Part shown: piece after piece, positions 19,701-29,535 of the stretch | Numbering within the stretch: position 1 is the stretch's first letter | Layout of the letters: the number at the start of each line of letters is the position of its first letter | Source of the DNA: Blasia pusilla | Taxonomy: Eukaryota > Marchantiophyta > Marchantiopsida > Blasiales | Assembly: GCA_050084515.1 (NCBI GenBank) | Contig: CM114272.1 | Span: 16,120,001 to 16,184,000, forward strand | Direction of reading: 5' to 3' | DNA: 64,000 nucleotides | Translations under genes and position numbers: made by a program | The notes under the pieces: generated by a model | What the model was told of the DNA's origin: nothing | The model's input: only the letters and a program-made list of their open reading frames with translations | Database searches by the model: none

Positions 19701-22245
19701 TAACTTTGCTTGAATTAGTTAGCGATCTGCAGTCATTGTGTGTCACTGCAAGGGCTTTGGGCCAACAACTTTTTGAATTTGAGCAAGTGTGTGAAGGGCT
19801 GAAGTCTTTTTCTCAGTACACCGATAGATTTGCTTTGCAGGTGTACATCTGTGCGAGGTTAGATGAGTTTGCTAGGTTGCATGGTGACTGCGTGTACTTC
19901 AGACGAGCTTTGTCCTTTTCCTGATTACTCTCTATTGTAAAATATCACTACCAGAAAAGAAGGGAGATCTTTGAGTGGAAGAATCCTGACTGACAATTCT
20001 ATTGTGTACACATTTGAATACAACTTCCATGAGTCATCTTTTCTCAGCTGGGAAAATTTGGTTGGATTTTTCTGCCAGGGAAGCCGAAATTCGAGGAACT
20101 TCCATCTATCTGCCAACTGGAACAATTCCAATGTTTCCTATGGATTTAGCAGCTGGTGTAATGAGCCTTAAGCAAGGTTGTGATTGCTGTGCAATCAGTG
20201 TATCAGTTGTTCTTCGTGAGGATGGCAGGTGATTATCCCATTGCCCACTCCATTGGGGGTGGTGGTGGTGTTCAAATTGAATGCTTGTGTAGTTTGAGTA
20301 GTATATGTGAAAGAGTTGCACCAAATGTGTTGCGGAAATCTCAATTCCTTCCAGTTTGTTACTATTAGCCGTAGTAAGTAGTAATACAGCACCTTCTAAA
20401 AGGCTGAAACAAAGTGGAAAGAGTGATTTTTTTGTGGCGTTATTCCTCATGGATTTCCTCCTGATTAATGAGTGAGAATCTAATTAGTGGTGACGTTTGT
20501 GATGACAGTTTAGAAGACTATGAAGTGGTGAATTCCAGGATAATTCCCACATACAAGCTGTCATATGATAACGTCATGGAGATGCTTCTTATGGATGTAC
20601 AAGAGGAGCCAGAGCTATACTTGCTTGCTGAAGTTGCGACTCTTCGTGCTAGGTGGCGGAGTTCTCAGGTTGGGTAGTGGCTCAAATCTACTTAAAATTT
20701 GAACCAGAGACATTTTCTAGCGTCCTGGGAAGCATAGACCTACGGGCCTTGATTCTGATGGTCAAAATTTATGGAATGCTTGCAGAAAGAAAAAAGTGGA
20801 GGAAGCATTAAATGGATCATTAAGTATTCGTTGTCCATGTGAAATCAAGAGGGCTATGAGAATCCCTAAACTACAATGCCTGCTAAACAATCAACTAAAA
20901 GAATCCCAGAAACTTTTTGTTTTGATTGATGGAAATTAGTTCAGCTATATCAACTCACACTTTTTTCCCAATCTTTGCAGGGGGCTCTTCTTTCTTATGT
21001 ACCAGAAACTGAAATAAAAGTCACAGATTCTGATTCACCAGAGCCAGCCATTGCACTCCATGTCAAAGATCAGTCCACACCGGCTATGCAGCTTGTTGCA
21101 GAGATGATGATTTTGTGTGGAGAGGCAATAGCTTGTTTTGGTGAGGAAAATAGACTCTCATTACCCTATCGAGGTCAGGCTCAAAATGACTTCTCGACAC
21201 GAGAGCTGTCCAATATTCCAGAAGGACCGGGAAAAATTTTTGCTGTGCGGCGTTTATTGGGAGCTGTTGATATGAGCTCGACCAGACCAGTATCTCATGC
21301 ATCCCTAGGTCTCTCGGGATATGTGCAGTTTACATCCCCGATTCGTCGATATGGTGACTTGGTTGCCCATTATCAGGTGAGTCACACATGATCACATCTT
21401 TATTGTGTGTTGGAAAGGACTGTCCAGCACCATTTCATTTACCAATATTTAAAGTGTACAGCAATTGATCGTACTGGCCATCCTGTTCTTGAGCTGCTTA
21501 GCTGCACTGGACTTTACGTAGCAGTGGCTTAGGCTTTTCTGATGTCTTTTGTGAAAGTTGAGCAGTAACATGGACATGTAAAACAAGTGCTTCAATGTCT
21601 GCAATGTTTCTTTTCAGTATGCAGAGGATTTTTGTTAGATTGATACGCAAGGTTGGATTTGACCGATGAGTTATTCAAATATAATCCTCAGACGTTTTGG
21701 ATGAGTGTGGCAGGTGAAAGCATTACTACGAGGAGATAGTCCTCCTTACACCAGCGGCACCGTTGAAGCCAAAATGACAATGACAAACATCCGATCAAAA
21801 GATGCCAGGAAGCTACAAGCGTCAGCGGTTCGATATTGGACGATTGTATATCTGCAGAGGCAGCCAAACGACAGGAAGTATGAGGGTGTTGTCCTGCGAT
21901 ACCAGAGAGACAGAGAGGCATCCGTGCTACTTACAGAGGTTAGTGACATTTGCATTTTATCATATCCATTTTGACCTGATGAGTAGGTTTCTTTTTGTCA
22001 ATTTCTGAATGCATCTTCTGAACTTTGTCTGCCAGAGCCAGGGTGCATGATTGGGGCTGATATTTTATTTTTGGTTTTTTGTCAATTACCAAATGCATCT
22101 TTCTGATGTTTCGTTTTTCTTTGAACAGGTCGGTTTTAGGGGCAATGTATTAATGGCCTCCTCCCTCCCAATTGGCAGTGTAGTTTCTCTCATTGTCACG
22201 GAGGCCGATCCCCGAAAGGATGTGTTACACTTGAGACATTTATGA
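4797..22245 (+). CDS. RNR1: plastid-type RNase II/R family 3'-5' exoribonuclease (RNR1-like), split by 11 kb of nested retrotransposons
   Basis: Likely a processive 3'-5' exoribonuclease that trims plastid or mitochondrial rRNA and mRNA 3' ends. Exons read: 4797-5203, 6014-6179, 6423-6536, 6781-6855, 7169-7297, 7491-7712, 18792-18977, 19095-19157, 19305-19411, 20079-20228, 20509-20668, 20981-21376, 21714-21938, 22129-22245. All introns are GT..AG, the phases agree and the frame is unbroken (838 residues; 700 from the ATG at 6021). An N-terminal basic/acidic region is followed by an early conserved domain (KPQQITYLIPG). The RNB domain carries TIDSEDTDEIDDGLSATRL with catalytic-type aspartates, then WIHVADPTRW, VVLRED, MMILCGE, LPYRGQ and GYVQFTSPIRRYGD. 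A C-terminal S1-like fold follows. Order and spacing match what I remember of Arabidopsis RNR1. Glu replaces one Asp of the bacterial RNB motif, as I also recall for the plant protein. The first exon is uncertain (see 1188). The intron 7713-18791 holds elements A and B. Confidence 0.92.
5262..5946 (-). repeat. solo LTR-A in RNR1 intron, TSD GAGAG
   Basis: Left end TGAGAAAATGATTGACC and right end AACAAATTTCAACA; on the minus strand it reads TGTTGAAATT...TCTCA, a TG..CA LTR. It is flanked by GAGAG at 5257-5261 and 5947-5951. At 685 bp it is near-identical to 11038-11720 and 9012-9699. A TATA-like GTATATAATG lies on the minus strand at 5711-5720, consistent with a U3 promoter pointing away from RNR1. 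Internal repeats of the type AACTAAGTTAGTAT occupy U3. It lies between the exons ending 5203 and starting 6014. Confidence 0.92.
8112..8741 (-). repeat. 3' LTR of element B
   Basis: On the minus strand it starts TGTTGTAAAACATA directly after the polypurine tract AAGTGGGAG and matches 18199-18738. A TATA-like element (TGTATATAACC, minus) lies near 8550. The distal part contains three spaced copies of CAATAGCAACCACTCAGG (about 8168-8310). The outer boundary is set by the probable target duplication GAACA at 8107-8111. Confidence 0.8.
8742..9006 (-). pseudogene. element B RNase H C-terminus
   Basis: The translation contains YCDNTGS, NPVHHPRTMHINI, YCPTEDMTADVLTKPLSREKH and a stop, the standard C-terminal end of copia RNase H. 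Reading upstream it is cut by element A at the duplication ATAAC (9007-9011), and the frame resumes beyond 14621. It is followed by polypurine tract and 3' LTR-B. Confidence 0.85.
9012..9699 (-). repeat. 3' LTR of element A
   Basis: 688 bp; begins on the minus strand with TGTTGAAATT right after the polypurine tract and ends TTTTCACA, a point change from the TCTCA of its sister copies. It is closely similar to the solo LTRs at 5262 and 11038. A minus-strand TATATA box lies near 9487. Confidence 0.92.
9707..10428 (-). pseudogene. element A RNase H region of pol
   Basis: Contains LYQSAVGSLMFAMVCTR, then GFSDASW (catalytic D), TTEAEYMAL (catalytic E) and QVDNKGG (catalytic D), then NPVHHRRTKHIDI and AADVLTKP. 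All RNase H acidic residues are present. A stop codon at about 10430 separates it from RT. One unusual change is RAELAYPVG in the segment usually written RPDI/LAY.VG. Confidence 0.9.
10430..11037 (-). pseudogene. element A reverse transcriptase
   Basis: Copia RT core: QETFAPVARYGSIRVLLALA, MDVKTAFLNGEL, LKKALYGLKQAPRCWY, the catalytic box ALYVDDVLM, LGIQIERN and KPVSTPLDPG. The frame is open from the solo LTR junction at 11038 to a stop after DPGC. Upstream it continued from the frame ending at 11721 (KARLVAKG). The solo LTR therefore split one pol frame, and removing it with one copy of its target duplication restores a continuous frame. Confidence 0.92.
11038..11720 (-). repeat. solo LTR-A inside element A pol, TSD GCCTT
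   Basis: 683 bp, TGAGAATATGATTGACC at the left and AATTTCAACA at the right. GCCTT lies at 11033-11037 and 11721-11725. It interrupts pol between the integrase linker and RT. The innermost and hence most recent insertion of the nest. Confidence 0.93.
11721..13346 (-). pseudogene. element A pre-integrase, integrase and RT start
   Basis: 543 codons remain open. The zinc-binding pre-integrase part has LWHCRLGHL and EACVQGK, with Pro where the first Cys of the CxxC pair is usual (FPEAC). The integrase core has IHSDVCGPM (D) and LRSDGGGEY (D), but RVAVRLNRT where families have the catalytic Glu (VAERLNRT). A GKKP-like module (EECWSGEKPDISRLKVFGC, FVGYQEGLKGYRLYNP) follows, then a variable linker and RT start (GRKTIGCKWVFRKKR). 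The Glu-to-Val change would inactivate integrase. Confidence 0.92.
13351..14265 (-). pseudogene. element A gag with CCHC zinc knuckle
   Basis: On the minus strand, from the ATG at 14265: FLPSDFSNVEKLNGGNYREW (gag N-terminal motif), UBN2-type capsid, then CYICAEKGHLARNC (CX2CX4HX4C) at about 13560-13625 and a lysine-rich tail. The frame is also open upstream through the primer-binding site into the LTR, adding MDGLADASSDFVQGDTS. The protease active site expected downstream (DSGA) is not found; the frame ends in missense at the junction to the pre-integrase frame, consistent with a deletion. Confidence 0.9.
14255..14269 (-). other. primer-binding site of element A (half-tRNA-iMet type)
   Basis: Immediately after the LTR end, the minus strand reads GGTTATGGGCCCACC. 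This resembles the complement of the anticodon loop of plant initiator tRNA-Met (GGTTATGAGCCC), as used by copia/Ty5-like elements that prime with a half-tRNA. The ATG inside this site is also the first gag methionine. Confidence 0.55.
14270..14620 (-). repeat. 5' LTR of element A, internally deleted
   Basis: Both ends are present (TGAGAAAATGATTGACC...AATTTCAACA). About 330 bp of the middle, including the TATA box, is missing at the join TTCAGAGAG/AGATAGAAG near 14505. The copy therefore lacks its own promoter. Confidence 0.88.
14621..15079 (-). pseudogene. element B RNase H N-terminal half with a foreign insert
   Basis: 14621-14745 encodes (minus) HKQQTSVALSTTEAELMAAS and WLRRLLEEV, with RNase H acidic residues. 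14960-15079 encodes the upstream part with HWRCVKRVVRYLKGT. Between them, about 14746-14960 has no resemblance to copia pol and breaks the frame. The domain resumes at 9006-8742 beyond element A. Confidence 0.75.
15080..15560 (-). pseudogene. element B RT, core deleted
   Basis: 15080-15397 gives the RT C-terminal part (FILGTKVERN, MAEAKPVSTPLDPGWKLAK, LYQSAVGSLMFAMVCTRPDI). Directly upstream, 15400-15560 encodes the RT start (CTDLPKDRRSIGCKWVFKIK). The catalytic core with the YVDD box is missing: the two parts join near 15397, an internal loss of several hundred bases. Confidence 0.85.
15562..16591 (-). pseudogene. element B integrase and linker
   Basis: Overlapping frames 16591-16211 and 16248-15889 give KKFRSDEGKEYTNKQF (catalytic D), NGVAERLNTTLSEK (catalytic E retained, unlike element A), then EECWSGKKPDISHLTVFGC and KLVFVGYDIGLKGYVLYNS. 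A frameshift lies near 16230. The linker 15889-15562 is charged and contains RRSGRTKTPVDRLG, the usual lead-in to copia RT. Confidence 0.87.
16600..17274 (-). pseudogene. element B protease end, pre-integrase and first integrase Asp (arm 1 of inverted duplication)
   Basis: Minus-strand frames contain LNNVLFVPEFTKNFESIHQL (protease C-terminus), KYIIEKGGKVLCHG, LEFCRACAKGKSHKTSF (zinc-binding pair intact) and LLDLIHSNVWG (integrase first Asp changed to Asn). Several stops. The same stretch recurs inverted on the plus strand at about 17130-17770. Confidence 0.8.
17122..17820 (+). pseudogene. inverted copy of the element B pre-integrase region (arm 2)
   Basis: Plus-strand frames give FDREHGQDGMLNNVLFCT, KYIIEKGGKVLCHG (about 17380), LEFCGACVEGKPHKSSFPKK and LLHLIHSDVWGYM (Asp retained), the same order as the minus-strand arm at 16600-17274. 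The two arms face away from each other and meet near 17180. Their divergence shows that arm 2 is not simply a recent snap-back copy. Confidence 0.8.
17821..18198 (-). pseudogene. element B gag fragment
   Basis: Minus-strand translation LSDCYCTKFNTIIKILHNKD, then LSWEYVTTQVIREDKK matches the capsid region of copia gag (compare FDTMVTIFETWEADLLTWES in element A). A possible zinc-knuckle remnant follows with stops. The LTR-B joins directly to mid-gag, so the 5' part of gag and the primer-binding site are lost. Confidence 0.7.
18199..18738 (-). repeat. 5' LTR of element B, truncated
   Basis: Aligns with 8112-8741 from ACTTAGTGCAATAGC to TTTTACAACA; about 55 bp of the gag-proximal end is missing. 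GAACATTT follows immediately at 18739, 45 bases before the acceptor of the next RNR1 exon (18792). Confidence 0.85.
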
Positions 22246-22994
22246 TATTTGGGAGGAACATAACTGAACATTTATTCAACCCATCTGACATCTGATGGGT
22301 GTCGGGCCTGAAAGTATCTTCACTACCCAGGCGCCCACGGACTGTATTAGTGCAAGACTAGAGACAACATTTACACTGTTGAGCCTTAGAAATCCTCAAA
22401 TCCTGCAAGAAGCTGTAGAAATTTTTGTAATGACATCCTGTGATTCTAATTGCACATTTGCAATAGCAGTGAAGTAGCTGCTGGAAGTCACTTAATAAGC
22501 TGTCCAGCAGCGCTGCACTTTGACCCCTGCCGCCTATCCTCTCCACAGACTAGGAGAGGTGACTTATTGTGTAGCCACTGTAATGAACACCTGAAGGCAC
22601 TGGTGGACCTAGCTACTATGGCAAGTTATTGGGATGTAATCACCCCGCAGAGTAATGGACAGTAAAAGAAGTATGCATGTTGGCATACTGAAGTTTGTGA
22701 GGTTTATGTGAATGTTGAAGTGGTGAAATTAATCATGTCCATCGGAGATACATTTCAATCTATTTCAAAGGTAGGGATATTCGCAAATCACATGTCCATT
22801 GAAATTGTGCACATGAGAGCAATCTGGTAGAACAGAGCAGGCTGCAAACATCTCCTTGGTTAATTCATACGAGAGCAGCTGTACGAGGTGGAAGGCAAAT
22901 GTGCTTTCTGCAATTGGCGTTTGTGTCTCCTATCACCAAGCCTGAGATCAACAGTGATGATCAAGCCACCTTGTAATTTAATTCTATACCATTG
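22246..22994. other. intergenic space between convergent RNR1 and hydrolase copies
   Basis: Presumably 3' UTRs. 22255-22640 is clearly similar to 42305-42680 (CATTTATTCAACCCATCTGACATCTGATGGGTGT is shared in shortened form as TTTATTCAACCC...GATGGGTGT), which anchors the segmental duplication. No ORF called. Confidence 0.6.
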
Positions 22995-24775
22995 CATCCT
23001 GTGCTGTGTCCAGTCCTTCGTCAATGTCTCCCATAAAATTGTGCGAGAGGAAGTAAGCCATAGATCATCTCGATCAGGTCCTCTGGTATTTCTTCTTGAG
23101 GAACATGTCCACAATTTTTTATGAACTTAAACTTGGTGCAAGGGCGTAATTGGGCCAGTCTCTCACTATTCCATGGAGGTACTATTCGATTAGTATCCCT
23201 GGTTACCACCAACACTACAACAGCATTTCCTTTTGACGTAATTTCAGATTTCTTGCTCATCATCACTGAAATCCTTAGTTGTGCACTCGAGCCTGATATG
23301 TTGCGCAACTTTTGTGACTATATTTCCTCTGCTGGTGGTGAATTGAACTGATGGGGGTTGGCCCCTTTTCCGGGCCGGTTGTGGCCTTTGAGTCACCATT
23401 TCATCCCGTGCTTTTTACTGAGGATTCCCTACTCCGTAAGTCAACAAGCTACAACACTGAACAACGAATAATCATGAGCAACCAGAGCAGATACCAGGGG
23501 AGGATATTTCCTCGAGCTTCTCTTTCCCAAAAGAAGTTGCTCCGAATTATCAGCCAAAGCTAGGAAGTACCCGACCAGAGCTCTATCCCAATCTCGACAT
23601 CCTAGTGGCTCCAAAGAACAGAAGATTTTCAGTAATATTTATAGGAAATCTCTAAAGCTCCGTATTTTTTTTTGTAGAACAAAGATATTTCTGGTTTTGC
23701 TGATATTTAGACCTGTCAAGAATAATTATAAACACCCAACCCCCTTTGAATCACAAATCTCTGTCCTAGGAGGCTTTCATGGACGTAGCTCGTCTAGTAG
23801 GATAAGACAGTGGGACACTAGTGGGATATAAACATCGTTCAAGAAATGTGCTACAAGTCTTCAATTTTGCTCAATATGAAGTCAAACCTTGGTGTAGCCA
23901 TCCAGGACGTACTTGTCAGCTTTCGTGGCATCACAATAGACAGTGCGGACAGCGAAAGGACCACCTTTATCCATAATTCTCCGCACCTGGCAATGAAAAG
24001 CATCACTCAGTCCACTCCAAACTTTTCTCCCAAGTTGGGGAAAAACCCAGAGGACTAGGACCCTAAACTATACCCTTACTCAAAATTGGTTGAAAGGCAG
24101 AACTGAAAGAAAATATCATTAGAGGTCGCTGGTGTGGATGAGTGTTGATGACACAAGATTAGAGTGCATAAGGCGACAACAATAAGCCAAGGAAAAGAGT
24201 ACAAGTCCTTTAGCACCTAGATTGTTCCTAATCTTTGATGAAACAGACAGTAGTGCTTGTGAACCCCTTTTGAACATACAACCATTGATAAGACACAAAG
24301 GAAATGGCGACACATACAGTAGCTGTATAGCAAACGGATCCGCACAAGAGTGGAATACAGATGAGCACGCGCTATGAATTAGAGCTAGTAAGGAAAAAAG
24401 AAAAGAAAACAAGTTGGTGTTGGGGGGCTTAAAGGGTCGAGTAGGTGAAGGGCACACCTGGTTAGTAATAAAGAAGGCATGGGCATTCCGTCCGAATTCA
24501 AATTACATATCCAATCACTACGGTTTGGTTTGCTCTGATTAAATGGACAAACGACAAAGCGGTTGCAGTTAAGAGCAGGTCCCCATGAGCAATTTTTGGC
24601 TTGTAGGGTTCTTGATCATGGTGATAACGATTTATATTGTAGAATCGGGGTCCGGTTGGATCTCCCCGATCTTTGCACTATACGGAGTACCGACGTTCCG
24701 GTTGGCAGCAACTTCAGCTTCCTTAGGCGTAGGAGGAGGGAATGCGCGAGATGTGAAACCAAGAAGAATTGAGTG
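22995..24775 (-). pseudogene. broken copy of the plastid alpha/beta hydrolase
   Basis: Paralogue of 43003-45791. Counterparts seen: last exon at about 23060-23223 (VLVVTRDTNRIVPPWNSERL, NCGHVPQEE; the catalytic-type Asp region is altered and the C-terminus differs), exon 4 at about 23485-23603 with a one-base deletion, exon 3 at about 23885-23985 (VRRIMDKGGPFAV, open), and part of exon 1 at about 24500-24775 interrupted by about 100 foreign bases. The exon carrying the nucleophile GHSAGS is absent. It cannot encode a working hydrolase. Confidence 0.88.
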
Positions 24776-25327
24776 AAACAGATATCCTGACACGGAAATG
24801 AAAACTCATTTGCGCATGAGGTAGTCCAAAAGTATTCCATGTAGCAAGGACAGGAAGAAGGGGTAAAAATAGTATTTCGTGCTATTGGCGTGTCACGAGT
24901 GAAACTCGACAGCCAACGCAGTGGCTTGATGGGGATCCACTATCCCGTAGGATGTGAAGGTTTCCTGGGCCCCCGGCGCACCGGACGCGCGCTGAGCTGA
25001 GGTCGTTGTTGTCGACAGTCGACGCACCAAGAATGTCCGGAGTCCGGGGACTATGAATGAAGCTCCGGAAAAAAAATGCGTGATGAAAAACCCACCGGGA
25101 GTTAATAAAAAGAGGGACGAAAGTCGAGTACGTGAAGAACCGTTCACATCTTGTTGTCGCAAACATGCGTGTGCTTGCCCGTACGCTTCTTGATGCAAAC
25201 ATACGTGTGCGTTTCTTGGCGCAAACTTACGTTTAGTGTGAGTCAGTGGGTTATATGTAACTGTAAATGCCATCCTTCTCGGATTTGATGGAGGAGATTT
25301 GTCATGTCTCCACATGTACATTTCCCA
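24776..25327. other. non-coding, possible 5' part of the hydrolase pseudogene
   Basis: GC-richer than its surroundings. Overlapping minus-strand frames (24882-25321) lack recognisable motifs and do not match the hydrolase first exon at 45058-45791 over any length I could see. Confidence 0.4.
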
Positions 25328-25534
25328 TCTATATTATTATGGGAGAGTGTTTTCTTGATTTGACACGTGGCAATTGACCAGCAACAAAATGTTTTTCACG
25401 TGAAGGGTAGAAAGAAATTTTTTTGAATTTGTGTGCAATATCATTAGTCTTGTCCTTTCACGGGAGTTATACGCTAGCAAAAACTCTTCAAACACTTTTT
25501 TTATTTCTAGTGCATTGTATGAACACCTTACTAG
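25328..25534 (+). mobile_element. Helitron-like copy H2
   Basis: Starts TCTATATTATTATGGGAGAGTG after an A (25327) and ends CTAG before a T (25535). 207 bp. The interior shares ATTAGTCTTGTCCTTTCACGGG with the copy at about 51630-51824 (ATTAATCCCTTCACGGGC) and a common 3' part, CAC CTTACTAGT. No coding capacity. Confidence 0.65.
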
Positions 25535-26297
25535 TCTATATAAAGTAAGATGATATATTTTGAAGTTTTTCTAATCTTGGTGGGCTATTTTGATATTTTA
25601 ATACAAGGGAGACTACTGTTTGAGAAATTAGAACGGAAATTTTGAAGTTCATCAGGTAGGTCAACGCGTAAATCCAGTTCTCCCAATGGCCGCCATAAAA
25701 TCCGAGAAGGATCGCCTCTCATATGGTATATATAACCCACATGTTCACCGAAGGCCATATTTAGCCACGACCCTGTATTGAAGGTTGCCTAGGATAGCCG
25801 TTACACTTAGCCGGGTCGGGTGCACCACATTGTGGCGCACCACTCGTGAAAAAATTGTAGTGGGTGGAAGGGAAACCCAATATCTATGAGGGTATGGATT
25901 AGGAGGAGGCACGCCCGATGGACAGATGAGGATGAGGAATATGGACAGACCCATCCCGTTTGCCTCTCCCCATGGACGGAGCTCATCCTCGAATTGGTAG
26001 CGCGTGCGGACATTAGGCTGCTCTCACTCTCGTCGAGCTCCGAAATCTTCCCCGAAATTTTCCTAGTCTCCTTCTCATCGCTCTATCGGCTCACTCTCTT
26101 GTCTCTTTGCCTAGCTCTCGCGCGCATTCTCCTTGGTCTCAACAACTTTTGCTCTCGTTGTTGTCGTTCGTTGGTTTCCTCAAGCTTGCTTTCTTCACTC
26201 TTTGATAACTCTACTCTGTCGTGTGCATACACATTGCTACGTATACACAACATACATCGTTGACACCAAATACAAACGCAAACTCACAAGATACCAT
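25535..26297. other. no gene recognised
   Basis: 26219-26297 (GTGCATACACATTGCTAC...ACAACATACATCGTTG) is a direct repeat of 27283-27352, which on the minus strand encodes the last residues and stop of the methyltransferase frame. The rest is unassigned. Confidence 0.4.
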
Positions 26298-26470
26298 TGT
26301 CACGTCTTTTAGGATGTATCGACAAGTTTATAGTTGAGTGCCTTCAAGGATATTGGAGGATGGCCTCGGGAGGTCGAGGATGACATGCTCAAGCCACATG
26401 TAACCTAAGAGAGCAGGTTTCCCCTTGGTTTCGACTCATTTGGAGCTATGTAGAGAAACTTACTATTTCA
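26298..26470 (+). repeat. LTR-D-like repeat, plus orientation
   Basis: Starts TGTCACGTCTTTTAGGAT and shares GGTCGAGGATGAC, TGCTCAAGCC, GAGAGCAGGTTTCCCCTT and CTCATTTGGAGC with the minus strand of 33112-33282. The TGTCACG start resembles plant LTR ends. It merges into a long (AG)n tract. Confidence 0.55.
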
Positions 26471-26471
26471 A

Positions 26472-27282
<811 letters not shown>

Positions 27283-27301
27283 GTCGTGCGCATACACATC
27301 G

Positions 27302-28746
27302 CTACACAACATACATCGTTGTCACCGAACACACACACAAACACGCACGATCCCATGCTAACTCATGGCATCCAAACAACGAGACAAGAAGTACCAAAAT
27401 ATCTCCAATCAAACGACGTTGCTCAGCTACTCCTAAGCTGAAAATCCATGTCAAGCAGTTCAGGTCCATTGCCTGACCCGAGACATGACGTCGTGATGCC
27501 TCCGATAGTGACAATTCTGCCGTCACTCCTATGGGGAATCCCATCGCTCGCTCTCGCTCATCAACGGTGGGCTCCACCAACCTCTGTACCTAGTCATCCC
27601 AAACCAAGCCAAGTCCGCCTCCTTGAATGCATAGGAAGCGGGAAAACTCACCAATGTGGGAAATGCGGCTGGTGGCATGCCAATCCTATTGACCATAGTT
27701 AACGGCGGTCGATCATCGTGCCTCACTGCGTGTGATCGACGGCCCGGATCCAATATAGAATCCACCAACAAATCAGAGGGACGCTCCACTCTCGCATAAG
27801 CCCTCCGCAATACCTCATGTGGTACCAAGTGGGTCCACCAAAGACGCGGGCGATGTGCTCGTAAACCCACACTCGCTGCATATAACAACACTCCCGGGCC
27901 AATCCATGCGCGCACCTGATGTACACTCGTCATCATGCGGGACCTCGAATCGCCCAAAATTGGCACATTCTCCAAAATGTATGCTGAAGAACGAGATTGA
28001 TGCTCTTGTAAATGTCACAAAATCCGCATCATCTCCCAAAACAACCTAGACCGAGTGTCAACTAACCCGCTACCTCATCCACCACTCGATTGGCCCTGAC
28101 ACGGCCAACCAGCAATGACCAAGTCTATGGTCCCTATCGGCTCCAAGTCCTGCGTCCCCAACAATGAAATGTCCCTGGGTAGGGAACTCTGGTAACCCTC
28201 AATGGCGGACGTAGACAACAAGTCGGGAAAACGGAGGCGTAACAGCGCCACATGGTGAAGTGAAGCGCACCTCGCAACATCATCAATCTCCATATACAGG
28301 TACTGGTGCACGCACACTCCAGCATGCAAAAAAGCAGGTAACCTAGTGCTAATCCCTCCAAAGAGATCCAACACCCGAATACCCTTCTCTGGGATGCACC
28401 ACACAATCAAGGTGGTGTCCAAAGGGATCATAGAAGCACTCCTGCCTACCTGGGGTTCCTCTGACCCGTCACACTCTAGTGCAAATACAGTGGCTAAGCG
28501 TCGAAGCTCCTCAGTCGAGCCCCAAAGCGGAAACTCTCCTCCACGAACTGATGCGGCTACCATGACACTCCTCTCCATAGAAATGTCAAGAACGGGAATA
28601 TCTTGTGTATGGACATGTCTCTTAATCAAATCACTTGGCCAAGTGATGGCACTACTAAATGCTGCTAAGGTCTCCATCTCTCATGGCCCTTGCTCAATCA
28701 CTGCACCTATGAATCGAACGGGTAATGAGCTAAGTCGCCCATCACC
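27302..28746 (-). pseudogene. DNA (cytosine-5) methyltransferase domain encoded by a gypsy-type retroelement
   Basis: Motifs in order on the minus strand: I, GIRVLDLFGGIST (about 28340-28385); II/III, YLYMEIDDVARCA; IV, DLVIAGWPCQGQSSGG with the catalytic Cys codon at 28099-28101; then DTRSRLFWEMMRIL; VI, YILENVP (27961-27981); VIII, AHRPRLWWTHLVP; a segment FPTLVSFPASYAF; IX/X, DERERAMGFPIGVTAE and GQAMDLNCLTWIF (about 27446-27478). By motif style (ENV, then GF..G.T and GQAMD) it resembles DNMT3/DRM-type or Dcm-like enzymes. Lesions: stop codons just after motif IV and after MRIL, and a frameshift near 27590. It is in the same frame as the upstream protease with two stops between. It would methylate cytosine in DNA if intact; this copy is probably dead. 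Confidence 0.88.
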
Positions 28747-28782
28747 TGACTGCCATCCTGGTATGCAGGACGCTGACTCCAC

Positions 28783-29535
28783 CTAGTAATCCAAGGAAAA
28801 CCCCATCGGGTTTAACACTACTCCACCAACCAAGACGTTGTAGGACTCTGCATCAGTCACTATCGCCTTGGCTCGCACCACTGACTCATCAGTAGGATGT
28901 CTCAGGCGAATCCCCACCACGACCTCCTGTCGGATGATATACTGTGTGGTACTCGCTCCCCCCAAGGATGTTTGTATCTCGAATGGACAACGCTCCACAT
29001 AGGCTAACGTCAAGCCCAATCCTATGAATAACGCTTTCCCCAACAGCAGGGGTTGCGCTCTTGAATCCAACAAGATGCGTTGCGGACTAAAAGCTTTACA
29101 TCTGGGACTCACCAACTGGAAGACCTCTCCCTGGTTATCCAGCAACACAACACTAGGAGAAACCATGGCACGCTCTATTGCGGGTCTAGCGGGCATCTCC
29201 GCCATCCTAGTAGCCGCAGCCTGCCATGAATCTGACGTGGACGGCCCGAGCATCCGCTCGAAGGGCAGGTCCATCACCTCCTCTGCAATCACCTCTAAAC
29301 GTAGCGGACATCCGAAAGATGCAAGGACAAGAACTCCAGATCCACGCTCACATAGCGTAGCGGACAGCCGAAAAAACACGGCGGGCGTACCTCCCAACAT
29401 AACATCAGAAGCAGAAAATAAAGGAGCGCGGTACACAACGTTGGCCGCCCCCAACAACGTGCTCGACACATGCCCCTCCTCAGCATCAGCAATATGAGTC
29501 GTCGCACTCGCTTCTCCCATCGCCCTCGTGCCCAC
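28783..29535 (-). pseudogene. gypsy-type aspartic protease region
   Basis: Minus-strand frame with ILLDSRAQPLLLGKAL, where families have D-S/T-G-A (Arg replaces the active-site Gly), followed by IGLGLT and ending ESYNVLVGGVVLNPMGFSLDY, the flap-to-end pattern seen just before RT in Ty3/gypsy pol. The frame continues past a TAG (28783-28785) through a GWQSGDGR linker to the methyltransferase. A longer N-terminal part of unknown role precedes the protease fold. Confidence 0.75.
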
